Counted from the first letter of the stretch, positions 9,091-21,033 are shown. The stretch is 64,000 nt of DNA from Rhynchopus sp. YZ270_cl-10 (GCA_964035575.1 OZ037876.1:744001-808000); one strand, 5' to 3'. Numbers and translations: made by a program. Notes: a model not told the origin generated them from the sequence alone.

Positions 9091-9986
9091 CCAAAGGAAG
9101 AGAAGAGGTTTGCAAAAGGGAAGGTATCCTATATTCTCATGCTGTTGCCAACCCCATTAGACCAAGTTTTCTCTGTTAGGGTGGTGTGTGTGGTATAGTG
9201 GAGGAGGAGGGGGGGGAAAAAAAGGGGGGGGAAAATGCGCGAATCTGTTTTTTTAGATGTTTTTTTCTGTTTTTTTTTTTTTTTTTATATTTTTGTATTT
9301 TTTTTTGTTTGTTTTTTTGTATGTTTTTTTGGTTTTTTTTTTATGTTTTTTTTATGTTTTTTTTGTTTTTGTTTTTTTTTTTTTTTTTGGTTGTTTTTTT
9401 TTATATTTTTGTTTGTTTGTTTGTTTTCTGGGTTTTGTTTGTATTTTTTTTTTTTTTTTTTTTGCATTTTTTTTGTTGTATTTTTTTCCGGGGAATCGGG
9501 AGAGAAAGAAACAAGGGAGGGAGGGAGGGAAGGGAGGGGGGTAGCAGGAATAACACAAAATAAGCAGTAAAAGGCAACAAAATAACCTTTAGTACTTTTA
9601 CACAAGAATCAAACAAATTATAAGTAAGAAGAGGTAACGGAGATGTGAGGGGACAAGGGAAGGGAAATGTGAAGATGTTTCTTACTCTTTTTTTCTCCAG
9701 AATTGCATGAGGGGGATATTGTTTTTTTTTTTTCTTATTTTTGTTGGTTTTCTTTATCAATATAAATGACACTTTTTTTTTTGAGCTTTCCCCCGATTGT
9801 TTCAACCCATCATCTGGTGTGATCTCTTTGCCATACACCACCATTTTTTCTCTTTTCTTCATTTCTTCTTCTTATCTTCCGGGAGGTTTGCGCCAACGTG
9901 AAAACGCAATAACCGGGTAATCTGTTGGTTTAGTTGCCCTTTTTTTTCGAAGAACAACCAAAGAAAACGTATCAGAGTCAAACTGT

Positions 9987-10048
9987 TGTTGATGCAGGCA
10001 CCTCCGACCGACCCACGTACGATGCCAGCCATCCGGATGAAAGCACAA
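9987..10048 (+). repeat. Dispersed repeat, subfamily D
   Basis: Shares GATGCCAGCCATCCGGATGA and the preceding ACCTCCGAC block with the copy at 35833-35881, and starts with GATGCAGGCAC as in other subfamily D copies. Confidence 0.7.
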
Positions 10049-10256
10049 TTAAAGAATTTGACAAAAAAAAAAAGGTTGGTAAGATTTGGCATGCTTAGCG
10101 GTCCAACCTTTTTAAAAGCGAAGTTGATAACGTGCAACCTCTGGGATGCAGATACGTGAAATAAAAAAGGGAAAAGAAAAAAGAAAAAAAGGCAAGCGCA
10201 GGAATATGGGGAAGAAAAATAGAAAAATTCTTTTTTGTACAAACGTTTGTAACATA

Positions 10257-10292
10257 ATATTGATCAGTGCAGACACCTAAAGGGTGTGTCAC
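10257..10292 (+). repeat. Dispersed repeat, subfamily D
   Basis: TGATCAGTGCAGACACCTAA followed by AGGGTGTGTCAC; GACACCT and AGGGTGTC-type arms form a hairpin. Same GTGCAGACACCT core as 17328 and 61615. Confidence 0.6.
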
Positions 10293-10834
10293 GGGGATTT
10301 TTTTTTTTGCATTTGTATAAATTTTTCGACAAATAACCGGTCCGAAGACGGGTTCGGTACACAGTTTTGGGAGGAAAGAAGAAGGGTTCCTATCAGCGAA
10401 ATTGCCCTCAAAAAGGAATACCCATTTAAAAATCACTGTCGTCTCGACCGACCACCTTTGAGATGTGTTGCAGAAGGAACTGTTGTCAGTTTTGTTCCTT
10501 TTTTTTGCAGACTGTTCTAAGATCTGTTCCCGTCCGAATATCCTATTCCCCCCCCCCCTTTTTTTTTGAGGGAAAATGACATCCACTTCACCTCACAGTA
10601 TATACGACAATGGCCAGAAAAGTACCCACAAAAAAAGCCAGCCAGACGCTCGAGGGATGGGGTGAGAACAAAATTGTTTTGAGTTTTTTTTTTTTTTCCA
10701 TAACGGAACTGACACCCGCTGATCTCCACTAGGGAACCCGCAAAAAAGGGTGAGGGGGGTGATGGGGGAGGTGTGGGAACTTTGAATGAGTCTCACGGAA
10801 ACTTTTTTTGTTTTTGTTTTTGTTTTGAACAAAC

Positions 10835-10873
10835 TTGGTTGTATTAGTGTAGCCACCCTAGAGTGTGCTCCAC
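10835..10873 (+). repeat. Dispersed repeat, subfamily E
   Basis: TTGTATTAGTGTAGCCACC...GTGTGCTCCACTA. The same frame of bases (TGGTTG-ATTA-TGTAG-CACC...GCTCCACTA) is seen at 48286-48326. Confidence 0.65.
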
Positions 10874-11520
10874 TATTTTTTTTTTTTTTTATAAAACAGA
10901 GACATAAACCCCTACCTCCCTTCACTAAAAAAAAAAAAAATATAGAAGTAGCAAAGATGAGCGTACAAAAACTCCTTCTGTGCATTTCTAGCGCATTTAA
11001 AATAAAGAAGAAAAAAAACCTCAGAAGAGGCCGTAGGAAGGGCGGGGTGATGTGGCGGGTTTTGCATGGAGAAGTCATATGTGATTGTTTTTTTTTTTTT
11101 CTCTTTTTTTTTGATTTTGTCTTCAAAAAAAAGAAAAGACTAAAACCCGCACAGAAGTGATCAAAATCTTGTTAGATCTTTATTAGAGAGGGCTCATCGC
11201 AGCTAATCCTGACTGTGATGGTATAAAAAAAGCAAAACAAAACAAAACACACACACACACGCTTCACGTACAGGGGTACTTCGTTGCCCCTCCCCATCCG
11301 CATCCTTTTTTTGTCTTTTCGACAAAGAATTTCTCCACCAATTGAACCACAAAAAAATAACAACACAAAACTTATGCATTTTTTTTTTGATCACCCACGG
11401 AAACAAATGCAGAAAAGAGGCAAAAAAAAAAAAGAGAGAAAACCAAAGAAACCAATTCATCCCCACACGCAACCAATCAATCGCTAATGGGCGTATTTTT
11501 TTTTTTTTTTTTTTTTTGTT

Positions 11521-12430
11521 CTGACAGGGTTTCCGCCAGGATTTGGGGTTTCAGAAATTGGGGTGTACCACGAAAACGACCCCCAAAAATTTTTTTTCTC
11601 CCCGAAAAAGCGGTCGGCGCGCGCTTCGCGCGCGCCTCCCTGACAGACACAGGTAGAGGCGAAGCGTGCGGGGGGGTGCTACAAAAAAAAATTTTGGGAA
11701 GGGTTGAAAGGGCAGAAGGGGAGGCGCGAGATACACTCACTACCGGTTGAGGTGTCACTTCCACTGGCCGTCTGGCCTCGTCAACCGTGGGAGGGGTCTC
11801 CTTCTTGACCAAGACAAGTCGGCTCTGCCGCAGCTTTGGCACAACTTTTGGGTTTTAGCACCAGGCTTTTTAGCACCAGCTTTGATAGTAACCATGTTAA
11901 GCTTCACAGCTGTGTGGTCTGGTAGAGGTGGTTCGTTTGGAGGTCGGGGGTGGAAGCTTAACAAGGTAAAGGAGTCTTGTGAGAGGGTGATGGTATTTGC
12001 TTTTTTCATTGCATGGTGCTGCACAGTGATTACAGTGCTGCGGAACATGTAATAGAAAGTGAATGCACTCGTCGCTTGCACCGAGGCCTCCTTTAAAAAA
12101 GGGGCAATACACAGAAGTGTCAATGATAATATAGCAACATCAAATAGCCAGCAACACAGCGCCGCAGGCGCACGGTACGCTACTTCTTTTCTTTTTTCCC
12201 TAGATTTTACCCCCCTTTTCTTCCACTTCTTTTGACACAACGAGCCAAACGCTCTGCACGGTGGGGTCACATGACCACGGGGGGTCATCTACAACCTCTA
12301 AAACCCCATTTTCTCGGGGTGTACTTTGGTACACCCCGAATCCCTGTAAAAATCCAAATTTTTCCGGGAAAAATATTGGGGTGTACCAAAGTACACCCCG
12401 GTACACCTTGGCGGAAACTCTGTCTGACAA
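11521..12430. mobile_element. Composite region bounded by inverted GTTTCCGCCA motifs
   Basis: The left edge reads CTGACAGGGTTTCCGCCAGG. The right edge, read in reverse complement, is CAGACAGAGTTTCCGCCAAG. Inside are GC-rich palindromes (CGCGCGCTTCGCGCGCGCC at 11617; GTGTACTTTGGTACAC near 12317 and GTGTACCAAAGTACAC near 12381) and the block CGCCGCAGGCGCACGGTACG (12160), which recurs inside the large hAT-like element at 55423-57420. No target duplication is evident, so this may be two fragments of one family and not an intact element. Confidence 0.5.
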
Positions 12431-14635
12431 TAATCATTTTTTGAAGAGTCTCTTTCACCCTTCCTCTTCTGTTCCTGAACATTTTTTTTTCTTTTTTTGT
12501 GTTTTCTTATAGATCGCATCCGAAGTATTTTTGTTCCACAGATCCAAACAAATAATTTTTCAATTATATGTCAAGTTCTTCTTTATCCGCATTTGATTTT
12601 TTATTCGGTTGCCCTGGTGATTTGTCATCCTGTAAGTGAGTCACAGGGTCGCATTTCAAAGGCCGGGGAGGGGTGAAGAAACATCTTTTTGAAACCACAA
12701 CACAGCCACAAATTAGTTTTCGTATACTTTCAAACCAAAGAAGAGAAAGTACAAAGGACGTTCTATTCAGATTCATCCAATTTTTTTGTAAAAAATGCAT
12801 AAATAATAGGTATAAAAAAAACCCAGAATGGACTGGACCTCACGGGCACAAAGAAACGAGGTGAGAACTAATGCCTCGAAGAAAAAAACGGGGGCATGGA
12901 TAGGGGAAAGTATCGCGGCGTCGCACAAAGTGAGATAAGTGTCAAAATGAGGGGAGGGGGAAAGAGAGATGTGGCACGCACATCAATTTGACACAAAAAA
13001 AAAAGTATTTTCATCATATGCAATCAATAAATTGATAGTATATGGTGAGGGATCAACAAAAATGGTCCCATCTTTCTTTTTATGGTGTGTGTTTTGCAAA
13101 ACGTAGAAAAGAAAAGTAAAATGCTTCGTGCACAAGTTGAAACTTCAGTAGATTGGTTTCTGATATTAACCCTGTTTCAGTCCTAAGAATCATACAGTTG
13201 TATTCAAAAGGGTGGACATCTTCAGTGATTTCCCTTTAAATGGTGGGTGAATATCGTGAAACCGATGTTCGTGTGAACATTTGGTACCTTCTACTTCAGT
13301 TTTTTGTTTCGGGAATACACAAAATACAAAAGTTTTTTTTTTCTTTTTTCTTATTCCTTTCTCTGTCCTTACTGGATGTAATGTCTGATCACCAGGAGGA
13401 AGAGTAACCTAAAGAGTCTTGGTCTTGATGGCTGCCGTGTATACGTAAAGTATTCCGTGCAATAATTGCTACCAATCCAAACAAATACCAACACATCCTG
13501 TATGTGTATCAGATAGAAAACCTCAGCAAACACACAAGAAAGAGAAATAAAATAAAAGTAAAAAAAAAAGTAAAAAAAAAAAAAAAAAAAAAAAGAGAGA
13601 AAAAATTGGTAAAACGAACCTAAGCCTCTGCTTAGCCAGAAAAAGGCAAAAAAAAAAAAGCAAAAAAAAAAAAAAAAAAAAATGTGAAGTTGACAAGGTG
13701 TGCGGGGCATGCTGCCATGTACACAGACGACGTTGCCCACCCCTCCGTGCACCAAATTTTGACGAAAGGCTGGCAGTCGCTCGAGGGCTCGAGGGAAGAA
13801 TGGTAAACACACCCTTTGGTTGGCATTCTCTGCTGTGAAGGATCACAGGGGGGTAAGGGGTAAGGGGATGGGGGAAGTGATGTGTTGAAGTGCAACGAAA
13901 AAAAAAAAAAATCCTTGATACCGGTGAAAGCGAAAGTGCACTGTCTATGAGTGGGTCCATCTCCCCCTTCCGTGCAAGCCTTCTTTTGCAAGGTAGCCAC
14001 AAAGAAAAAAAACCCCCAAAAAAAAGCGCAAAAAAAGACAAAATGTCTTATTATTGCAACAAAAGAAAATACTGTGCGCCTACTAATTACAGCCGCTTTT
14101 TTGACTGAAAATGCGGCTCTAAATATAGTGTTCACCGTAATAAATAATGACCGTAATACGTGTGTGGCGTAATATGTACACGGCCGGTAATCCGGAGAGG
14201 GGGAAAAAAAAAATCAAAAAAAAAAAAACATCCATCGGTACCATTAACAGAGAAAAAGTTGATAGTGCGAAAGAGAGAAAAAAAAAAAAAAAGACTTGAT
14301 GTTCAATTTCTCTTTTTTTTTGGGGGGGGACACTGCCTTCTATATGATTGTAGAATAAAAAACAGAGGGGAAGAAACTCTCTGAATAGAGAAGAATAGAA
14401 CAGACAGTGCCTACAGAAGAAGTTGTTTCATATGCATTCTTTTTCTAATGAAAAGAAGGTACAGAAGAAGAAGAAAAAACTCCTTCCTCCTCCTCCTCCT
14501 CCACCCCTTGAAAATAAACCCTCACTCACAGATCTTCCCCCCCCCCCCCCCCCCAGAAAAAAAAGAGGGGGGGGAAATGAGCGTGGTAAAAGAAGTTGAT
14601 GGTGCAAACTGACCGCTGGGACAGCAGGCACTCCA

Positions 14636-14864
14636 CACGACGGTGATGTAACGGGTGTTACAAGTGGAGTTACAAGTGAGTTACATGTAACTTTTGTTAC
14701 ATGTAACTCACTTGTAACTCACTTGTAACCCACCAGTTACAACCTGATTTTGCCTGTAATTCATGTATCCCACTTGTAACTCACTTGTAACTCACTTGTA
14801 ACGGTTTTTCACTTGTAACGTTACAAGTAACTTCACTTGTAATGTACTGTACATCACCGTCGTG
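14636..14864. mobile_element. Miniature inverted-repeat element packed with GTTACAAGTG units
   Basis: Bounded by perfect inverted arms CACGACGGTGATGTA and TACATCACCGTCGTG. The interior is built almost entirely of ACTTGTAACTC/GTTACAAGTGA units in both orientations, including a strong central hairpin (GTTACATGTAACTTTTGTT region near 14683). No coding potential. A target duplication is at most CA. Confidence 0.75.
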
Positions 14865-15118
14865 CAAAAAGAAAAGGGGGGGGGGGGGGGGTATAACAGA
14901 TGGCTACTGGCAGTGATGATATGGACCTACATAAAGTACGTGCCTTCTTTAGAGTGTATCAGTTGGATTTGCCGTCTCAAGGTGTCCTAAAATGACCCGA
15001 GAATAAATGGGATTTATTTTTTCTTCGGGCAGAGTGCAAATAGTCCCTCCCCTTTGTGAGTGGAATGAAGAGTGGGAAGCTAGAAAAAGGGGAGGGACAA
15101 GGAAGAAGAAAACCTGAT

Positions 15119-15152
15119 CAGATGAATGTGCCTCTCGCATGCAACGCACATC
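15119..15152 (+). repeat. Short stem-loop repeat, subfamily B
   Basis: AGATGAATGTGCCTCTCGCA then TGCAACGCACATCG; outer GATG/CATC and inner TGTGC/GCACA-type stems round a CCTCTCGC loop. Confidence 0.75.
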
Positions 15153-15412
15153 GTAAAGAAGAGGGGCGTCAATGAAGGGCGTGCCCCGCTCACTGGGGGG
15201 GGGGAAGGCTTGCTAAATGCCACCCGAATTTTTTTTTTTTTTTTTGAAAAAAAAAAAATTAAAATAATAACTCCGTTGGCAAATAGAAAAAGAGCTCTCG
15301 TGGTTACCAAAAGCACCCAATCGATAGATGGGGCTTCGGTGGAGGCTAGTGTTGCTGTGAACACATAGCGAAAAAGAGAGTGAGAAAGAGAAATTGGTCA
15401 AATTAAGCAGAA

Positions 15413-15438
15413 ACATAGGCCTCACGCTTGGTCACCTA
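15413..15438 (+). repeat. Short stem-loop repeat, subfamily A (degenerate)
   Basis: CATAGGCCTCACGCTTGGTC then ACCTAG; retains the loop and 3' arm of subfamily A. Confidence 0.4.
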
Positions 15439-15609
15439 GTAGCAGAAGCGAAGAACCTTGGCAACGGAGGAAACTTCTGGGTTGGTCTGGTGCCCTGCAG
15501 CTTACTATAGATCCACTATATCTACCATTACCATCACAAAAAATAAATAAATAAATCATCAATACGATCAGAAGCAGAACAGAAACCCTAAAAAGAAAGA
15601 AAAGTTTAG

Positions 15610-15646
15610 AAGATGAACCTAAGCCTCTCGTGCTTAGTCACCTAAA
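15610..15646 (+). repeat. Short stem-loop repeat, subfamily A
   Basis: Type copy: AAGATGAACCTAAGCCTCTC, GTGCTTAGTCACCTAAAA. Outer stem AAGRTGA/TCAYCTT-like, two-base bulge, inner stem CTAAGC/GCTTAG, loop CTCTCGT. Confidence 0.85.
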
Positions 15647-15680
15647 AGAGAACTAAATTATTTCATCAGAACTAAAGAAA

Positions 15681-15718
15681 AGATGAATTTTGAACCTGAC
15701 TGACAATTAGCCACCTTT
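15681..15718 (+). repeat. Short stem-loop repeat, subfamily A (variant)
   Basis: AGATGAATTTTGAACCTGAC then TGACAATTAGCCACCTTT; the same variant type occurs at 60052-60085. Confidence 0.55.
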
Positions 15719-16436
15719 GGCACGATAAAGGGAAGACACAATTTCTTTTGAAATGTGCTAAAAAGAAATAAAAATATGTGAGTGAGGTCCTGATACGATT
15801 CCCTGAATACACATTTTTTGTTTGTTTGTTTGTTCCTAACACGCAGTGTTGTTAGAAAGCCGGAATAATATAGTCAACGTTTTGATCTCCTGATACCGAC
15901 TATATGCCCTCCCGTTAAATCACTTTGCGCCAAATTCAGATCTCACACTGTTTTTGGCTGCGTTCAACGAAAGTAAATCTTCCCCTTTTCCTAGTCGTGT
16001 TATCAAGATCAGGTGGCGACCGTTAGAGTCTGGTTTTTTCCTCATCTCGTTTTTTCGCCAATTTATTGTTTTCTGAACCAATGCAGACATTCCTCTGGAA
16101 GGTAACGGAAACCTTTCTCAGTGTTAGCTGCCGTTGAGATAATATTTGCACCAAAAAAAAAAACCCCCCCCCTCCCTTTTTTTTGCGAGAAGACCGCACA
16201 TAGGGTTAACAAATAAAACAACAACCCACCTAAAAAATACGAAGTAAAAAAGCAAAACCAAAGTACTGAAAATAGGAAGGGAGACGGAGAGAGAAAGAGG
16301 GGAGGAATGACACGAGTCTATGAAGTGGGGTGGGGGGAAGGGAGGGAAGGGGTGATGTTTTCTTTTTTCTTTTTTCTGTAAAAATATTTTTTTGGGGGGA
16401 AATCGGGTATTTTTTTTTTTGCATTTTTTATTTTTT

Positions 16437-17060
16437 CAGGGGTTAAGTTAGCTTTTTTTTTTTCTCGCTGAGTCGGGTTTTCTGGGTTTTTTTCGGTTTT
16501 TCTGGATTTTGCGAAAAATAACCCATTCCCTCCGCGAGCGCAGCGAGCGGGAAAATTTTTAAGGTGCACCTCCGCGAGCGTAGCGAGCGGGAAAAAAATT
16601 CCGCAATTTTTGGGCAAAGTTCAAAAATCCCACTAAAAAATGGGGGGACCCTGGGGATTTTTGGATTTGTCCTAACAATTTTGGAGCATAAATTTGAAGA
16701 ACAGGACTGGTGTACCCCTCACCAACCTCAGTTCCCACTTCCTGCCTCATCCGCACTCTCGCAACACTAGTACTGAACCCGAAGTTCGCCAGAGATCCCT
16801 GTTGCCTCTTCATATGAATAATTCCCAGTTCTGACGGGGGTTTGTTTGGGTCGGGAGGATATTTTTTTTCTTAGAGGGTGGGGCGGGAGGGGGCTCCGCC
16901 CCCACCCCTACCCCACCTTCCCAGCCTACACCACCCAAAAATTTGGATTTTTCGTTTTTTTTTTTTTCAGATTCCATTTTTTTTTTTTTTTTTTTGAAAA
17001 ACCCGAAAACCCGAAAACCGGGTTTTGAAAACCCAGAAACCCGCCCTAACTTAACCCCTG
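16437..17060. mobile_element. hAT-like non-autonomous DNA transposon, 624 bp
   Basis: Ends are CAGGGGTTAAGTTAG and its inverted copy CTAACTTAACCCCTG. The flanks are ATTTTTT on both sides (7 bp identical, in a homopolymer, so an original 8-bp duplication is possible). The interior has a duplicated block CTCCGCGAGCGNAGCGAGCG (about 16528 and 16569) and a GC-rich patch with GGCGGAGCCCCC-like sequence also seen at 56047. There is no transposase frame. Confidence 0.75.
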
Positions 17061-17327
17061 ATTTTTTGCACATTCTGCTGACTCCACCCCCTAAGAAATA
17101 TCGCCCATTTTACAGAGACGACGTACTTTTTTTTTGTTGTTGTGAAAAGGAAAGCTGGAGTGAGGGGGGAAATAGCGGAAACAGCGATTCTGGCAGAATA
17201 CAACAAAAACGAGGGGAAAAAGAAAAGGTAAAATGCACCTACGACTCAGGATTGGTCACCTTGAAAAGATAGGGGGAATTGGAGGTGCAAACCACCAATG
17301 GAGACACAGAAAATAAAATAAAAAGTG

Positions 17328-17425
17328 AATTTGATAAACGTGCAGACACCTCAAGGTGGATGCGGATGCAGGCACAGTACCGCCTCTACGAATGCTGTCC
17401 TGAGTGAAGCTGTAGACTATCGAAC
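17328..17425 (+). repeat. Long copy of dispersed repeat subfamily D
   Basis: Begins GATAAACGTGCAGACACCTC, continues through AAGGTGGATGCGGATGCAGG and GTACCGCCTCTACGAA to CTGTAGACTATC. It aligns over nearly its full length with 41643-41742. Confidence 0.8.
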
Positions 17426-17756
17426 AGTTGTGGTACTGCCGAGGGGTTGGCGCTGAGAGGGTTTGCGCCTGCTAGACTATGCGTTGTGTGTGGAGGAATC
17501 GTAACCATTTACCGTATTCGTGCAAAATTACCTCGACCGTAAAAAAGGTCGATCCGAGCACTTCCAGAAAAATTCTGAAAAGGTCGAACATTATTACGGT
17601 CGATAATTTGTATGAGTACGGTATACGAAGCTTTTATGCCATTAGTCAGTTGGCAAGAAAGAAGATCTCCGCCAAGAGCAGCAACCACAACAGCGAGAGT
17701 CGACAAACCTGGAAAAAAACGAAAAAAAAAAAAAAAAAAAAAAAACGAAAAACTTG

Positions 17757-17790
17757 AGAGATGAATGCGCCCGTTGTGGCACCCATCAAA
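17757..17790 (+). repeat. Short stem-loop repeat, subfamily B
   Basis: GAGATGAATGCGCCCGTTGT then GGCACCCATCAAA; outer GATG/CATC, inner TGCGCC/GGCAC stems. Confidence 0.6.
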
Positions 17791-18215
17791 AATAAAGAAA
17801 GAAACTTGAAGCATGAGCCAAGGACTCATAACATCAAAAAGGGGGTGGGTGGGAGGGTGGTGGTGTGGGGGAAGAGCCTTCACATCCCAAACTAATTTTT
17901 TTTGTGGTTCTTTCTGTGGTTTTGTTTTGTTTTTTTGTTTCTTCGTTCAATTCTTTATCTTTGCTCTTTTTTCCCTTTCTATTTCAAACTGTAACGTCGG
18001 ACATGGGGGAACAGCTAACATAGATAACACTGAGCACAACCATGTTTTTTTTTTTTTGGAAAGATGATCGACAGTCGCGCCGAGCCACCCCTATTTTCTT
18101 CTATATAACCCTTCCCAGCACGTGGCAAGTAATACAACCCCAAACCCCAAAAAATGCCCACTCCAAAAAACCCCCCCATTCCCCCAAAGCCCTGGTGTAA
18201 TATATTTTGTTTGTT

Positions 18216-21033
18216 CTATTTCAACCAATAGTCGCGGTTTTGAGAACAGAGGTCGAGGGTGAAACGCATGTCGGGGAACACCTCTGATATAGAGTCGAAG
18301 AGTGGGCAGACAATGTAGTTCATGAATGAGACCTGCCCCTTGTGGAAGTCTGTGTCGTGCTTTCTTCTGTCCATGAACGGGCTGATGGGGAGACCCATTC
18401 GCGCCTCAGCCTCCCCCTGCAGGTAGAATTCTTCGGCAATGCGGTTGGCCCATTTGAGGTACAGCTCTGTAGGGCGACTGCAGTTAGAGATGTCAGCGAG
18501 CTTGATCGCCATGACTAGGGACAGACGTACGTCTTCCTTCTTCTTGCCCCTGTAGAGTGAGAGAGTGAGAGTCGTCAGGGCAAAAGTGAAATATATTTTT
18601 ATGGAGAACGGCATACCAGTCTGGTGCATCTGCCATCCTTCGCTTGAAAGCGGAGAAGATCTTGGCGTGGTTGCCCATGTCTGTCGAGAGAAGCATCTCA
18701 GTGATTGTATCCCGTATGTCCTGTGGTGTGTGGTGTGTTGTGAATGCTGGGGTGGTGGGGTGGTGAGATGGTGGGGACGTACCTTCTTCTGCTCCTCGGT
18801 GAGGGATGCGAAGATGTCGTACTTCTTGTGGAGCATGATTTCGAACACACAGGCGCAGTGGTGGTTTTCGAGGATCGAGCGGTCGTTGTAGAGGGTCCTG
18901 TGGTGTTGTGTTGTGTTGTTTGCGTTGTATTGACAAATCATTGTACACCAATACTGAATAAAGATCTGTACTCAAACGGCCAAATCCTATGTTCTGCAGA
19001 AGGCGGTGCTTTTGATATTGTGCTTGGTTTAGTGTACTTTTACTGACTGCACTTTTTTTGTTTTTTGATTAAAACATTAGTTTGCTTTGGTGCAGACTCG
19101 GTGCTGATGTGCTGCATATGTTTGTTTTGTGTTGCTTACATACCCCAAGTAGGCGCTAACCTTCGTGTGGAAGTTGTTGTTCAGTCCGGGGTGGTTGTAA
19201 TCGTGGATGGACGCGGTAATCACTGCGGCGAACATGTCTTCGTGCGAAAGCCTCAATTTCTGCATGGGGAGTTTGTTTTTGAGAGGGAAAAAAAGAGAAA
19301 AGACAACGTGGGTCAAAGAGGGGCGTAGTACATACCGCACGCATCCCACCGGGGCCCATCGCGTAGTGGATAATCTGCAGCACGTCAGCAGCGTGCATCG
19401 AGTTATGGTATTTGTTCGGACAGTACCTGAGAACGGATTGGGGTGTTTTAGGGGGCGTGTTGGGGTGTTGGGGTAGTATAGTTCCTTACTGTGGTGTAAA
19501 GGTTGTAGTTGAAGTAGGTGTTATGTGCATACCCTGCTTGGACAGCCCTGAGGAAGTTGAAGACGGTGTCTCTGTTCATGTTGAAGTGCTGTATGAAGCC
19601 GTATCTGTTTTGGTGTTGTATTGTTATATCGATCATTTTTTTCTCTCTCTTTTATAGGTCCACATACTTCAGGAATATCGCATAGCACGTGTAGAAGAGA
19701 GTTCTGCCTTCAGTGATCTCATCGATGAGGAAGCAGTCATAATTCCATTTGTCAAGCGCCTCGAAGCACTCAATGAGTTGCCACACCTTGTCGTCCGTGA
19801 GTGAGTCCACGAGCTCCTCGACCTCGGGGTCTGTGGGACGCTTTGTGAGGCACGATGTGTCTGTGGGGGTGGCCTCCTTTATCCGTCCATCCTCCATGAG
19901 ACGCAGCCAGATCTGGTTCGGCTCCAACTCCTTCGGCACGTGGTGCTGCGCAGCAAACTCGCTGTGCTGGAACGGCCGCGCCCCACCCACACTGTACAAC
20001 CCATCCAACGGATGCATCCCATGCCCCTCCTTGTGCGAACGAATGCTGCGCACGACCTTGTCTACCTTCGCCTGTGTACTTTGCAGTTCACTTTGGTTCT
20101 CCGCCACCTTCTCCTTCAGCTTTGTTAGCGACCCACTCCGCTGCTGCGTCAACAACGCTGTCTCGGAGATCACGCATTCGTAGGTGTTGATCTTGGCTTC
20201 CTTTATTTCCGCGTCATCCTGCAGTGCAAATGTAGTGTGGTGGTGGTAGGTAGGTGGTGACATACTTCTCTTAAGTACTTCTCCTTCTTCTCTTTCGAGT
20301 CGTCGCCCTCAAGGCGTCTCTCCTTGCGTTTTTCGTACGCGATGATGAAAGGCTCGATGAAATGGATGAAGGTCAGCTCGGGGCGTTGCTGTGGTTAAAT
20401 TTGGTAAAAAGCGGGAATTTTTAAAACACATACCTGCGGAAGGAGGTCGAGTTGGAGGAACACCTGGTAGGGTTTGGGCTCCTTGTTGGTTTTGAGGAAA
20501 AGCTCGAGTTTAGCGCCGTCGTCGTGCACTCGAATGCCGTCCTCCTTTGTGAAGGAGCCAAAGAGGGCGCGCCAGAAGAGGTTCCAGCCTAGTTGGTGGA
20601 TGTGTTTGTCTTTGAATGCATGAAAGGCGGCGTCTGTGAAGGAGATGGAGTGCACGACGTTGGCCTTCACGTCCTTGCACGAGAAGATCACGCCACGGAG
20701 GCCTGGCTTTGGTGCGTAGTGGGAGATGAGGAAGGTGCGACCCTCCTGCTCGATTTCTCGAAGTAGAGGGGCGGAGACGTTCTTCTCTCTGTATGGCAGT
20801 GCGTCGCCGGATTCGCCATCATTATTTGGCGTCGGAGCAGGTACTTTACCGGTCCCGGCCTTAGGCGGCTCGTCAGGTCTGTTCGTTGGACTAGCAGCTT
20901 TTGAAGTATTATTGTTTCCGCCCCCATTCGCAACATTCTTTGTCCCAGCTTCGGTCCCGACAGTATAATTCCCCTCAGGGTTGCTCTTGGTCTTCGTCTC
21001 CGTCTCCTTCGCACCCGAGGCCCCGCATCCCAT
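18216..21033 (-). CDS. Class I 3',5'-cyclic nucleotide phosphodiesterase, N-acylated (701 aa)
   Basis: Nine exons: 21033-20434, 20388-20266, 20218-19668, 19604-19533, 19426-19336, 19259-19144, 18897-18783, 18720-18617, 18549-18216. All introns are GT-AG and phase is kept throughout. It hydrolyses cAMP and/or cGMP. The catalytic domain (~400-701) shows KYHNSMHAADVLQ (H456/H460), the metal motif HDYNHPGLNNNF (H498-D499), LENHH, KLADISNCSRP and QGEAEARMGLPISPFMDR, including the glutamine-region GQVSFMNYIV. The N-terminus MGCGAS is a typical myristoylation plus palmitoylation site, suggesting membrane or flagellar anchoring. Residues ~75-205 form a beta-sandwich-like domain followed by a helix, of uncertain family. 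Neighbouring splicing is identical in style. Function is secure; cAMP/cGMP preference is not readable. Confidence 0.95.

Larger units (their letters stand above)
9021..16436. other. Gene-poor, repeat- and homopolymer-rich desert
   Basis: No convincing exon on either strand over about 7.4 kb. Contents: a 240-base T-rich stretch (9240-9485) whose apparent reading frames are all F/K; short stem-loop repeats at 9057, 9987, 10257, 10835, 15119, 15413, 15610 and 15681; a composite inverted-repeat region at 11521-12430; a structured element at 14636-14864; a 17-base C run near 14538. Apparent open frames of 100-170 codons here are low-complexity K/F runs. Confidence 0.6.
17061..18215. other. Intergenic with repeats
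   Basis: No supported gene. Holds a 98-base subfamily D copy (17328-17425), a stem-loop B copy (17757-17790) and A/T runs. A + strand frame of ~90 codons at 17479 ends in poly-lysine from an A run and is not supported. Confidence 0.55.

Noticed and set aside
9235..9570. Plus-strand frames of 95-125 codons
   Set aside because: They consist almost only of F runs caused by a T-rich stretch; no splice or start context.
10593..11126. Minus-strand frame of 177 codons
   Set aside because: Lysine- and phenylalanine-rich low complexity from A/T runs; no domain.
11755..12288. Minus-strand frame of 177 codons with a KAGAKKPGAKTQK segment
   Set aside because: Lies inside an inverted-repeat region. All three frames look similarly open around 11.8 kb and none has a coherent splice model.
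15610..15646. Stem-loop repeats as C/D-box snoRNAs or tRNA-derived SINEs
   Set aside because: No C or D box at fixed spacing and no tRNA A/B box promoter; too short for a SINE.
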